Positions 7,784-15,761 of a stretch of DNA of 41,618 nt are shown here, in pieces. This DNA is from Euryarchaeota archaeon TMED173 (GTDB lineage: Archaea > Thermoplasmatota > Poseidoniia > Poseidoniales > Thalassarchaeaceae), in contig NHHW01000006.1 in the NCBI GenBank assembly GCA_002172185.1, positions 8,917 to 50,534 on the forward strand, given 5' to 3'. The stretch's first letter is position 1. Every line of letters starts with the position of its first letter. The position numbers were made by a program, and so were the translations under genes. The notes under the pieces were generated by a model. The model was not told the DNA's origin, did not search any database, and worked only from the letters and a program-made list of their open reading frames with translations.

Positions 7784-8884
7784 GTGAGCGAGAGCAAGTC
7801 GACAGAATCAGACGATTCTGAAGGCATAGACGAACTAGATGCTCTTAGAGCAGAGCATGCCCTCTCATCACCAGCAGTTACAGCTGCTGTGAGGGCCAGA
7901 GAGCGCTTGGATGAAGAATCCTCTCTACGTTCTGGAATTAGACGAGAAAGAAGGATGAGAATAGCAGAAATGACCGACAGAGTATCTGGTATGCATGGCG
8001 CTATGAGAAAGGCCAACGAAATCCTTTTCGAAGAACAACTTCAACAGATCGAAGCAGATCTCAGAGACGAATTGGAAGACGAGCTTGAAAGATTAGAGAA
8101 GGAAGCCTTGGAAAGAGAGGAAAGACTACTTCGGGAAGAGATGCTTCATAGACTAAGGAGAGAAGAAAATAGACTTAGAGATCAACTTGATTTGGAGAGA
8201 GATCGTAGGATTGAGGCTCATACCTCGAGAGTCAGGGATCGGCTCAGAGAAGAAATGGAAACCGAATTCTCCAGAAGGAGATCATTCTTGGAAGAAAGAT
8301 TGGAACTAGAAGCATCCCAGGCAATAGATAGAATGGAAAGAAGAGTGGAGATGGACCTTAGGGAAGCTATGGAATCAGAAGTACATAGAAAGGCAGACTC
8401 ATACAGATTAGAGCAGGAAATAAAGATGAGAGAGAATATCTCAAAGATGCGAAGAAAGCATGAATCAAAGCTAGAAAAGCAACTTGAAAACGAGAAAGAA
8501 TCTCTAGAGAAGGAGATGTTTTCGGATATTCAGGTAAGAATAAAATCATTGCAAGAAGAGACTGAGAGGGCTGCTCTAGCTGAGCTAGATAGGAGGTTCA
8601 GGGCAGAAAGAGAGAGCACGGAGGCCGCATTAACGCTAAGAAGACAGGAACTCGCTCTTGAGAGCGAGGTTGAGATGGAACAAAGAGTATCTAATTTCGT
8701 CAAAGACCGAGAGACAGAAATGATGTCCAATCTAGAGAAGCAATTAACAAAGAGAGGAGAAATTGAAAAGAAGGAAGTCTCTAAATTGCTCAAGACTATG
8801 GAGTCCGAAATAAAAGTGAAGATGGAAGCTGCTCTTTTAGATGCTAGACAGAGTATTTTAGAAAAATCCAACACGGATAAGTGA
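7784..8884 (+). CDS. Highly charged coiled-coil protein of unknown function
   Basis: A 366-residue protein, almost entirely Glu/Arg/Lys/Leu in heptad-like spacing, with few glycines or prolines after residue 60. It therefore looks like one long alpha-helical rod with a short acidic N-terminal head (SKSTESDDSEGIDELDAL). There is no signal peptide, membrane helix or nucleotide-binding motif. The start is a GTG. It converges on the ParA gene: its TGA directly abuts the ParA stop codon. A structural or scaffold role beside ParA is possible, but the genes are on opposite strands and cannot form an operon. Low-complexity helices match many unrelated proteins, so no family is assigned. Confidence 0.8.
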   Translation: MSESKSTESDDSEGIDELDALRAEHALSSPAVTAAVRARERLDEESSLRSGIRRERRMRIAEMTDRVSGMHGAMRKANEILFEEQLQQIEADLRDELEDELERLEKEALEREERLLREEMLHRLRREENRLRDQLDLERDRRIEAHTSRVRDRLREEMETEFSRRRSFLEERLELEASQAIDRMERRVEMDLREAMESEVHRKADSYRLEQEIKMRENISKMRRKHESKLEKQLENEKESLEKEMFSDIQVRIKSLQEETERAALAELDRRFRAERESTEAALTLRRQELALESEVEMEQRVSNFVKDRETEMMSNLEKQLTKRGEIEKKEVSKLLKTMESEIKVKMEAALLDARQSILEKSNTDK

Positions 8885-9787
8885 TCAATTTTTACTTAGA
8901 CTCCTTATTCTCTCGTCTGCTTCCTTTGCAAAATCCCAGTATGCCTTGCTTGCAGGATTTGACTTAGTCGGCTTCTGTGCAATAACTATTGGAGCTCCCT
9001 CCAAAGGAGACTCTGCTATAGCTACAGATCTGGGAATTTGAGATTCAAAAACACGATCTCCAAAGTGCTTTCTTGCCTGATCCGAAACGGCTTCACATAG
9101 CTTACTCCTAGTTTGCACCATTGTCATCAGAATTCCAAATAATCCTAATTTCGGATTTACTGAATTCTGAACATCCCTGATTGCGGAGATTAGTTGCGCC
9201 ATCCCTTCTAGAGCGTAGAACTCTGCTTGAATCGGAATTAGAACTAATTCTGATGCTGTAAGAGAATTTACTGTAAGCAGACCTAAAGATGCCGGAGTAT
9301 CGATAATAATTATTTCAAACTCATCCATTGCTTCCTGGAGTGCCAATTTCAGCCTGTTCTCTCTCCCTACTCTTGTCGCCAAATCAACCTCTATCCCTGA
9401 TAGGTCCAAATCCGCAGGTAGTAACCACAGGTTTTGAATTGAAATCTGCTTAGGAGGACCTCTTATTTTTCCGGGGTTATTTTTTTTCCATGCGGATTTC
9501 ATTGATCTAGAAAGAATAGCTGAGCTTAGGATGCAGTCCTCCAGTCTTAGGGATGAGTCTCCAATCTCTCTGGCGAACAACTGGTTCATCGTTGGTCCAA
9601 TTTCTCTCTTATCTACACCGAAAGTTGTAGAAACATTTCCTTTAGGATCCATGTCTACAAGCAGTACCTTCCTGCTTCTAATGCCGTACTCTTCATTTCC
9701 TATAGCTAGAGCAGATGCTAGATTAACTGCTGTAGTAGTTCTGGCACAACCACCTTTGTGATTGACGCATGATATTACCAGTGCCAT
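8885..9787 (-). CDS. parA: ParA/Soj-family ATPase with altered Walker A lysine
   Basis: MinD/ParA-type ATPase of 300 residues that would act in chromosome or cargo positioning. The deviant Walker A reads KGGCARTTT (residues 11-19): the signature lysine K11 is present, but the P-loop lysine is R16. The Walker A-prime region is VDMDPKGN where ParA normally has DPQGN. The Walker B IIIIDTPASLGLLTVN and downstream PIQAEFYALEGM, SQIPRSVAIAES and GAPIVIA are typical of Soj. No ParB or parS cluster is visible in the window. The codons for both unusual residues (9740-9742 and 9641-9643) read cleanly, and the frame is intact. Confidence 0.9.
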   Translation of the reverse strand: MALVISCVNHKGGCARTTTAVNLASALAIGNEEYGIRSRKVLLVDMDPKGNVSTTFGVDKREIGPTMNQLFAREIGDSSLRLEDCILSSAILSRSMKSAWKKNNPGKIRGPPKQISIQNLWLLPADLDLSGIEVDLATRVGRENRLKLALQEAMDEFEIIIIDTPASLGLLTVNSLTASELVLIPIQAEFYALEGMAQLISAIRDVQNSVNPKLGLFGILMTMVQTRSKLCEAVSDQARKHFGDRVFESQIPRSVAIAESPLEGAPIVIAQKPTKSNPASKAYWDFAKEADERIRSLSKN

Positions 9788-9828
9788 GACAACCGAATTG
9801 GACGTACGGTTAATTGGGATTGCCCGAA

Positions 9829-10815
9829 CTATTGTATTACGGGAACGTTTACTTCGCTCAAGATCTTATTCACGACCCTTCTTCCAGTGACGCCTCTGAT
9901 CTTTGACTCAGGCTTGAGTACAATCCTATGGCTTACTACGTCTAGTGCTACACCCTTGACATCGTCAGGAATCACGTAATCCCTTCCATCTATAGCTGCA
10001 GATGCTCTTGACGCCTTGAATAGACCTTGACTAGCCCTAGGTGAAGCACCAGCCTCAATCCTTGGATCAGCTCTGGTCCTCTGCACTACTTGGACAATAT
10101 AGCCAAGAATTGCAGGGTCAATATGGACAGTCTCTAGAGCCTTCTGCATCGCTACAACCTTTCGAGGCTCAACGATTTGCTCCACATCATATCCATCCTT
10201 AGCTCGAAGCTTCCTTCGTTGCAGAATTGCCTTCTCTTCGTCCATCGAGGGATAACCCATGCTCATCTTCATCAGAAACCTATCCATTTGAGCCTCAGGC
10301 AAAGGGTAAGTTCCTTCCTGTTCTATGGGGTTCTGAGTGGCCATAGTTACGAATGGAGCTGGAAGTTTATGGGTGATTCCTTCAATTGTGACTTGCTTCT
10401 CTTCCATTGCTTCCAGAAGCGCAGCCTGAGTCTTAGGTGGAGCCCTATTAATCTCGTCCGCAAGAAGGATATTTGTGAACAATGGCCCAAATCTAGGTCT
10501 GAACTCTCCAGACTTCTGATCGTACATGTAAGTACCAATGATATCTGCTGGAAGTAAATCAGGAGTAAACTGAACGCGCTTGAATTTACATCCCAAAGCC
10601 TCTGCAAATGTATTCGACATCAGAGTCTTTGCCAGACCAGGATTATCTTCAATCAGAATATTACCATTTGCTAGAATCCCGATTGCTACTTTTCTAATAT
10701 TTTCAGGCTTTCCGATAATGACTTTTGCAACCTCGCTCATTAGATTGTTTGTATGTCCCGAAACTGATCTGATTAGGTCTTTAGAGCTAGATCCACCACC
10801 CTGAGCAATCGCCAT
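9829..10815 (-). CDS. MoxR-family AAA+ ATPase
   Basis: AAA+ chaperone-like ATPase of 328 residues. The Walker A is IEDNPGLAKTLM, the Walker B is ILLADEINRAPPKTQAALLEAM, sensor 1 lies in TMATQNPIEQEGTYPLPEAQ and the arginine segment is QMDRFLMK. These are hallmark MoxR sequences. MoxR proteins usually work with VWA-domain proteins to activate or insert cofactors, but no VWA gene lies next to it here. I chose the ATG at 10815, which has a GAGG seven bases upstream; a longer reading would run into the aIF5B gene. It follows aIF5B on the same strand with a 76-bp gap. Confidence 0.93.
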   Translation of the reverse strand: MAIAQGGGSSSKDLIRSVSGHTNNLMSEVAKVIIGKPENIRKVAIGILANGNILIEDNPGLAKTLMSNTFAEALGCKFKRVQFTPDLLPADIIGTYMYDQKSGEFRPRFGPLFTNILLADEINRAPPKTQAALLEAMEEKQVTIEGITHKLPAPFVTMATQNPIEQEGTYPLPEAQMDRFLMKMSMGYPSMDEEKAILQRRKLRAKDGYDVEQIVEPRKVVAMQKALETVHIDPAILGYIVQVVQRTRADPRIEAGASPRASQGLFKASRASAAIDGRDYVIPDDVKGVALDVVSHRIVLKPESKIRGVTGRRVVNKILSEVNVPVIQ

Positions 10816-10891
10816 AATGAGTCCTCGATGTTTATGGCCCCATTCCATGACTACTTGAGTGTTCGGTGCATGTGAACAACTAATGCTCCGA

Positions 10892-12670
10892 CTATCTTCC
10901 CCAGAAGTGGTCTTCCTTGCGATGAATGCTAAGAAGCTCCTCATAAACTTCCTTCTCTGCCTGAGTCATCTCCATCTTCCTCAATTTTCTTGCATGAGAT
11001 TCAGGAATATCTACCAAAAGCACATCGCCTTCATCGACTTGCCTTCCAACAGTCACTCCTTCTATCGAAATTGCTACCTCAGATCCCTGTCTGGCCTCCT
11101 TCATACTTTCCTGTCCCGATCTTATAGACTTGATTCGACCAATTCTCCTCCCATCCTTAAGTAGGCCCTGACCAATGTGAACTCTCCCAGCAATGACTCT
11201 TACGCCCACTACAGCAGGTTTGGAGACTCTGAAAGTATGATCCGGAAGTAGCAATATCCTTCCTGGATATACCACCATCTCTCGCCTCTCTTCTTCAAGT
11301 TCTATTTTCCTCTCCTCGATCCAAATCTCATATTCCTCAAGAATCCTATAGATAATATCGGATCCGATATGTTTCACACCAGCATCCGAATTTCCAATTT
11401 CTTGCTCCGCTTCTTCAAGAATCTCAGTACTGAATGCCATTATAGACCTGTGAAGGGGATCAGAAGAAGCTTCAGCACTTCGAACATCCCTTCTACTAAC
11501 CTTCCCTATACTTGCATCCCTTATCGGTACCCCAATTTCGTTAAGCTCCTTAGCTAGGGCTTCGAGACCACCGACAGTATCAGATTTGATACACACGCCT
11601 TCTTCTTCCAATTCGATTGACAGGTTTGCCTCGATGTTTGCTTCTTCCAATGCATCCATTTTCTCTTCTTCATTTTTTACGACCCTTAGGGTCGTTCCCA
11701 CAAGAACTCCTTCCAGAGATGGTGCGCTAATCTTTACTCCAGCCGCGGCGAATACCTCTTCTGTGTCATCCCACCTATCTCCAGCATCCCTCATTTCACT
11801 CATTCCTCTTGGTGAGAATAACCCTTTTACATGGGTACTTGCACCTCCTCTTTGGCTTACTAGTACTATTTCGTCACCTTTTCTAATGGATCCTCTGTGA
11901 AGAATCAAATCCAATGTTTTTCCAAGCCCCCTCTCTTCCTTCATCTCCAGAACAGTCGCCTCTCCTCTTCCTTCAATATCCATAAGCTGATCCAATAGAT
12001 AACGCTCTGCCAGACCTATAACTACTGCTAGGAGGTCCTGAATCCCCTCTCCTTCTCTTGCCGAGATCGGAACCAAAGCTATGTCTTTGGTGAAGTCCTT
12101 GACTCTGTCATATCTTTCCAAATTAAATCCATCTTCAGCGAACTGACCAACTAGGTCCCAGTATCGCTTCTCGAATAGTTCTGATGCTTCACTTGTCTGC
12201 TCTCTGAGGGAGATGGCCATGGAACGACCATTCTTACACTCCCACCCGTATATTCTGTCTACTTTGTTAGCCGCAATTACGAATGGAGTCTTTGACTGCT
12301 TAAGGATTCTAAGTGATTCTCTCGTTTGAGGTCTACAACCTTCCATTACATCAATAATCAATATTGCTATATCTGCCAATGATCCACCTCTAGCACGAAG
12401 AGAGGAAAATGAGTGATGTCCAGGAGTATCGATGAATAGAAGTCCTGGTGAGTCGAACTTTTTGCCTCCAAGGAGTGGTGCACAAAGATCGTTGAGAATT
12501 CCAGAAGGAACCTCGGTTGCGCCGATGTGTTGAGTAATACCACCGGCCTCTCTATCCATCACCGAAGAACGTCCCTGATCACCCAGAGACCTCACATGAT
12601 CCAGAAGTGAGGTTTTTCCATGATCAACATGGCCTAGAACTGCAATGATGGGTTGTCTACGCTCTGACAT
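10892..12670 (-). CDS. infB: Translation initiation factor aIF5B (IF-2)
   Basis: GTPase of 592 residues that promotes ribosomal subunit joining and initiator tRNA placement. G1 is GHVDHGKT (13-20), G3 is FIDTPGHHSFS, G4 is AANKVDR and G5 is PISAREGEG. Domain 2 and the archaeal/eukaryal-type domain 3 follow. The C-terminal domain 4 has the segments VVGVRVIAGRVHIGQGL and EGVTVGRQVDEGDVLLV. The length matches archaeal aIF5B and lacks the long N-tail of eukaryotic eIF5B. It is 38 bp downstream of Ndk, preserving the archaeal eL8-eS28-eL24-ndk-infB gene order. Confidence 0.96.
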   Translation of the reverse strand: MSERRQPIIAVLGHVDHGKTSLLDHVRSLGDQGRSSVMDREAGGITQHIGATEVPSGILNDLCAPLLGGKKFDSPGLLFIDTPGHHSFSSLRARGGSLADIAILIIDVMEGCRPQTRESLRILKQSKTPFVIAANKVDRIYGWECKNGRSMAISLREQTSEASELFEKRYWDLVGQFAEDGFNLERYDRVKDFTKDIALVPISAREGEGIQDLLAVVIGLAERYLLDQLMDIEGRGEATVLEMKEERGLGKTLDLILHRGSIRKGDEIVLVSQRGGASTHVKGLFSPRGMSEMRDAGDRWDDTEEVFAAAGVKISAPSLEGVLVGTTLRVVKNEEEKMDALEEANIEANLSIELEEEGVCIKSDTVGGLEALAKELNEIGVPIRDASIGKVSRRDVRSAEASSDPLHRSIMAFSTEILEEAEQEIGNSDAGVKHIGSDIIYRILEEYEIWIEERKIELEEERREMVVYPGRILLLPDHTFRVSKPAVVGVRVIAGRVHIGQGLLKDGRRIGRIKSIRSGQESMKEARQGSEVAISIEGVTVGRQVDEGDVLLVDIPESHARKLRKMEMTQAEKEVYEELLSIHRKEDHFWGR

Positions 12671-12708
12671 TCTAACAACCCCATACTCCTTCCCCTTCAG
12701 AATTGATG

Positions 12709-13155
12709 TTACTCGTAGATATGCGCCTCAGCGTCACGGACCCATTCAACCAGGCCGTCGGAGAACCAAAGGTCCAACTCGAACGCTGCAGTTTCCTCTC
12801 CGTCAGATCCATGAATTACATTGTGACCGATGTCCAATGCTAGGTCTCCTCTGATAGTGCCTGGAGCGGCAGTTCGACCATCTGTGGGCCCGATAATGTT
12901 ACGAGCTACGCTTATCGCATCGACTCCAGTCCATGCCATAGCCACTACAGGACCAGATGTGATGAACTCTATGAGGCCTGCGTAGAATGGACGCTCGCTA
13001 TGAACCTCATAATGAGCCTCTGCTAGCTCAAGAGAAGGGGTCAACTGTCTGAGTCCTACTAGCCGTAGGCCCTTGGTCTCGAATCTACCTATAATGTCAG
13101 CAACCAAGCCTCTCTGTACTCCATCAGGTTTTATCATTACGAAGGTAGTTTGCAT
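12709..13155 (-). CDS. ndk: Nucleoside diphosphate kinase
   Basis: Balances NTP and dNTP pools by phosphate transfer through a phospho-histidine. The protein starts [16 protein letters not shown], has [19 protein letters not shown] and [20 protein letters not shown], and the active histidine is in NVIHGSD. At 148 residues it is full length. I chose the ATG at 13155, preceded by GGGAGA; an in-frame ATG at 13164 would add three residues, while still longer readings overlap the divergent lipoprotein gene. It belongs to the ribosomal cluster but is separated from eL24 by that lipoprotein gene on the other strand, so it needs its own promoter or a long transcript. Confidence 0.96.
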   Translation of the reverse strand: MQTTFVMIKPDGVQRGLVADIIGRFETKGLRLVGLRQLTPSLELAEAHYEVHSERPFYAGLIEFITSGPVVAMAWTGVDAISVARNIIGPTDGRTAAPGTIRGDLALDIGHNVIHGSDGEETAAFELDLWFSDGLVEWVRDAEAHIYE

Positions 13156-13243
13156 TTCTCCCATGTTCGGCCGAAACACCCCCCCTATTTCAACGAAGTC
13201 ACCAATACAAATCCTTGATGAGCCTACTTGTATTCGGGTAATT

Positions 13244-13705
13244 ATGAGATTACTCCTGATTCTCCTAATGTCCGTCTGCCTGACTCTTCCCGGTTGCACC
13301 GACGCAGTTCAGGATACAGTAAATCCAGAGAGAGAGTTATTCGACGACAATACATTCATCGATGAGGACCAGTATCTTGGACTTGAATGGACAATTGATT
13401 CTGCTGCAACAATTAGAATCGTGCTGGACCGACAAGAAGGACCTAACATAGATCTGTACACTATGACTCCAGTGAACTACGAGAAATGGAAAGAATGCGA
13501 CGCTTTTGTCTATATTTCACAACTTAGCGATCCGGACACTGCTGGGGCAAGCCTCGAACTAACAGTAGATTCGGGTACATATGTGACAGTGATCGATAAT
13601 TCAGACTGCGGAGAAGCACAACCTCCCGACCAAAGTACACTACTTGACCCTGGAGGCGACGAAAATGATAGGGCTAGAGTAGACTACAGGATTACTGCTC
13701 AGTGA
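13244..13705 (+). CDS. Secreted lipoprotein of unknown function
   Basis: A 153-residue protein with a lipoprotein signal: [18 protein letters not shown] has a short charged start, a hydrophobic core and a lipobox LPGC with the cysteine at residue 18. The mature part is acidic and beta-strand-like ([19 protein letters not shown], then [20 protein letters not shown]). This resembles the beta-sandwich accessory domains (PPC/GOLD-like) of archaeal surface proteins, but that is inference. I chose the ATG at 13244 because only it gives a signal peptide. It is oriented against the ribosomal cluster, between ndk and eL24, and stops 8 bp from the eL24 stop. Confidence 0.8.
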   Translation: MRLLLILLMSVCLTLPGCTDAVQDTVNPERELFDDNTFIDEDQYLGLEWTIDSAATIRIVLDRQEGPNIDLYTMTPVNYEKWKECDAFVYISQLSDPDTAGASLELTVDSGTYVTVIDNSDCGEAQPPDQSTLLDPGGDENDRARVDYRITAQ

Positions 13706-13713
13706 GTGAAAGC

Positions 13714-13905
13714 CTATTTGATTCCGCCTTTCTCGTAGCGACGAGTCCACTTCAGTCGCCTAGCATTCCTCTTCAATTTGAGCATGTTCTTTCTGGACTT
13801 GCTGTCCTTGAACCAGTATACACTTCCATCTCGCTTTACAAACATCATTCCAGTGCCCGGCTCAATCTCTTCGTTTGTGAAACTACAAATTCTCTGCTCA
13901 GGCAT
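13714..13905 (-). CDS. rpl24e: 50S ribosomal protein eL24
   Basis: A 63-residue large-subunit protein. The N-terminal ICSFTNEEIEPGTGMMFVKR and following SVYWFKDSKSRKNMLKLKR match eL24. Archaeal forms often carry a zinc site of two Cys pairs. Here only one cysteine remains (C7), so the zinc site is lost, as also occurs in eukaryotic members. It lies 4 bp after eS28 on the same strand and is surely co-transcribed with it. Confidence 0.93.
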   Translation of the reverse strand: MPEQRICSFTNEEIEPGTGMMFVKRDGSVYWFKDSKSRKNMLKLKRNARRLKWTRRYEKGGIK

Positions 13906-13909
13906 TCTA

Positions 13910-14152
13910 TCACCGTGAGCCTATCCTTCGGGCTTCTCTTCCCGTGTCCCTGAGCATCAGTATGTCTCCACCCTCTCCTGAGACTGGGTCAGGACCTCTA
14001 ACTGGCCCTAGAACATTCCTAGTGATAATTCGACCAATGTCTCGAGGGTTATTCGAGTCCAAAACTCGAACCTTTACCTGCATAGCCTCTCCAGTGAGTC
14101 CGGTCCTACCTACAATTTCCACTACCTCTGCCGGCCAAGCCTCAGTTGACAT
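13910..14152 (-). CDS. rps28e: 30S ribosomal protein eS28
   Basis: An 80-residue small-subunit protein. The OB-fold core [20 protein letters not shown] followed by [18 protein letters not shown] and the tail [14 protein letters not shown] are diagnostic of eS28. The ATG at 14152 is preceded by a GGAGG and a GAGGT. It is tightly packed between eL8 (12 bp) and eL24 (4 bp), the standard archaeal arrangement. Confidence 0.96.
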   Translation of the reverse strand: MSTEAWPAEVVEIVGRTGLTGEAMQVKVRVLDSNNPRDIGRIITRNVLGPVRGPDPVSGEGGDILMLRDTGREARRIGSR

Positions 14153-14164
14153 ACCTCAAACCTC

Positions 14165-14548
14165 CTAGTTTGATGAGAGAGTCTCATAGTGGGATTTGAC
14201 CTCATTGAATCTATCCATCCCCTCTTTCTCGACCTGCATTACCGCTATTGCTGCAGTTCGCGTACCATTACTCATTCCTGCTGCCTCTGCAAGATACGAT
14301 TGATCTTCAACATAGATGAATGGGATCTCCTTCTCCTGACAGATCATAGGGATGTGTGCTAGTAACTCTCCTGGATTTACGTTTTCTGCCATAACTATCA
14401 TCTGAGCAGTCCCTCTCTCTGCAGATTTAGTCACCTCATTGGCTCCTTTCTTGAGACGGCCTTTCCCATCCTTGCCTAGGCTCTTTACCATCTCATAAAC
14501 TTGCTCTTGTACGTCTTGGGGTGTTTCGAAAACAATATGTACACTCAT
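14165..14548 (-). CDS. rpl7ae: 50S ribosomal protein eL8 (L7Ae), k-turn-binding protein
   Basis: A 127-residue RNA-binding protein that recognises k-turns in 23S rRNA and, in archaea, also in C/D and H/ACA guide RNAs and RNase P. The segment RLKKGANEVTKSAERGTAQM is the L7Ae RNA-contact signature, followed by VNPGELLAHIPMICQEKEIP. The ATG at 14548 has a GGAGA eight bases upstream; an upstream in-frame start at 14632 would overlap the prs stop and lacks homology. It is the first gene of the eL8-eS28-eL24 run. Confidence 0.96.
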   Translation of the reverse strand: MSVHIVFETPQDVQEQVYEMVKSLGKDGKGRLKKGANEVTKSAERGTAQMIVMAENVNPGELLAHIPMICQEKEIPFIYVEDQSYLAEAAGMSNGTRTAAIAVMQVEKEGMDRFNEVKSHYETLSSN

Positions 14549-14631
14549 TGGAACATCTCCTCGTGTTAGTAAGTCGCCGCACGGCATGACCGATATAAAC
14601 GCAGCGTATTTGGACCCAGTTGCACGTTCCA

Positions 14632-15564
14632 CTACCTAGACATCATTTTCACTATTCCTCTGGATAGTGCCGGTGCTGAAGAAACACTTGCTCTCGGATT
14701 AGGTAGTGAGTCAGTGGTAAAGACACCATCCACGTGATTAGCTAATCTTGATAATGCGCCTCCAGTGAATAATCCGTGTGTACAAGCGGCATGTACCTCT
14801 TTAGCACCCTGTCTTCTAAGTGCATCACTAGCTCTACAAATTGTTCCACCTGTACTAATCATGTCATCTACTATAGCAACAATCTTTCCTGACACATCAA
14901 GATCCTTCGGTGAATGCTCAATCGTATGCGCATCTATCCTAGTCTTTTCTAGGTAAGAGAATTCACAGCCAATTAGTCCTGCCACCTCTGAGGCTCTGGC
15001 GATAGCTCCCTTGTCAGGACTTAGAATAAAGTCGGGAGAAACTTCGGTTTGAAGAGAATCAGCTATTTCGGGCATAGAGCTAACGAATTCTACCGGTAAC
15101 GAAAAATCTTCCAAAACATCTGGGGCGTGCAAGTCAAGAATTGTTATTCCATCACAAAATTCCGCTAATACTTCTGCAACAACTCTAGCAGATACAGACT
15201 CACCCGCGGCGAATCTCTTATCCTGACGAGAGTATCCATAGTATGGTATCGCTAAGAAAATTCCGGGACCTACGTCTTCTTGATCTGACCCAAACTCTTC
15301 TTTCAGGCTTGAAACTCTTCCCTTTCTAACGTCTCTAATTGCCCCAAGGAGGAGAATAGTTTGCATTATTCCAGAATCTGGATAAGTGTTTGAGACCAGT
15401 ATCACATCCTCCGATCTGACTGAATCTATCGACTCTAAAGGTACTCTGACATATGCTTCTCCATCTGGGAATCTTCTACTCTCAAGAGCGGTATGATCCA
15501 TCCCTAGTAGTGGAGCAAGAGCCTTTGCCGCTTCTACTCCTGAGGCTCCGCTCAGAACAGGCAT
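14632..15564 (-). CDS. prs: Ribose-phosphate pyrophosphokinase
   Basis: Makes PRPP from ribose 5-phosphate and ATP for nucleotide, histidine and tryptophan synthesis. Recognisable segments are the ATP loop IPYYGYSRQDKRFAAGESVS, the metal-binding DLHAPD and the PRPP loop VAIVDDMISTGGTICRA. At 310 residues it is full length. The ATG at 15564 (MPVLSGASG) fits the family start; a TTG three codons upstream is the alternative. It lies upstream of the ribosomal cluster on the same strand, with an 83-bp gap to the eL8 start. Confidence 0.95.
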   Translation of the reverse strand: MPVLSGASGVEAAKALAPLLGMDHTALESRRFPDGEAYVRVPLESIDSVRSEDVILVSNTYPDSGIMQTILLLGAIRDVRKGRVSSLKEEFGSDQEDVGPGIFLAIPYYGYSRQDKRFAAGESVSARVVAEVLAEFCDGITILDLHAPDVLEDFSLPVEFVSSMPEIADSLQTEVSPDFILSPDKGAIARASEVAGLIGCEFSYLEKTRIDAHTIEHSPKDLDVSGKIVAIVDDMISTGGTICRASDALRRQGAKEVHAACTHGLFTGGALSRLANHVDGVFTTDSLPNPRASVSSAPALSRGIVKMMSR

Positions 15565-15607
15565 TTGATACAAGGGAGAGGAACCCCCTTCATGATGCTT
15601 CTTGTCA

Positions 15608-15615
15608 ATTATAGT
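15608..15615 (-). promoter_or_regulatory. Putative TATA box of prs
   Basis: On the minus strand this reads ACTATAAT. It lies about 45 bp before the prs ATG in the short spacer between prs and tRNA-Ile, so a short leader would result. Confidence 0.35.
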
Positions 15616-15633
15616 ATCTCTAACCGATGAATT

Positions 15634-15711
15634 TGGTGGGCACGACAGGATTTGAACCTGTGACCTCCCGGTTATCAGCCGGGTGCTCCAGCCAAACTAA
15701 GCTACGCGCCC
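15634..15711 (-). tRNA. tRNA-Ile (anticodon GAU), CCA encoded
   Basis: On the minus strand the acceptor arms GGGCGCG and CGTGCCC pair with one G-U. The anticodon stem CCCGG/CCGGG encloses CTGATAA, giving anticodon GAT. The T arm ACAGG-TTCAAAT-CCTGT is intact. Discriminator A and an encoded CCA end the gene at 15634. It has no long variable arm and no intron. It sits between prs and a possible PRC-barrel gene. Confidence 0.95.
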
Positions 15712-15718
15712 TGAGAAT

Positions 15719-15736
15719 CAATCCCACATGGGATTG
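15719..15736. repeat. 18-bp inverted repeat upstream of tRNA-Ile
   Basis: CAATCCCA and TGGGATTG are perfect 8-bp arms around a 2-bp centre. They lie between the end of the upstream gene (15762) and the tRNA 5' end (15711). On the tRNA strand a TTCAAATTC stretch at 15737-15745 could serve as its TATA box, placing the palindrome between TATA and start. Confidence 0.7.
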
Positions 15737-15761
15737 GAATTTGAAGGCTACTCAAGTGACA

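Noticed and set aside
7784-8884. Assignment of the coiled-coil protein to SMC, myosin or similar families
   Set aside because: Similarity would rest only on repeated Glu/Arg/Lys helices; no head or hinge domain is present.
10816-10944. Longer N-terminus for the MoxR ATPase
   Set aside because: It would overlap the end of aIF5B, lacks homology, and the ATG at 10815 has a good ribosome-binding site.
13073-13243. Longer N-terminus for the lipoprotein
   Set aside because: It overlaps ndk antisense, and only the ATG at 13244 gives a signal peptide with a lipobox.
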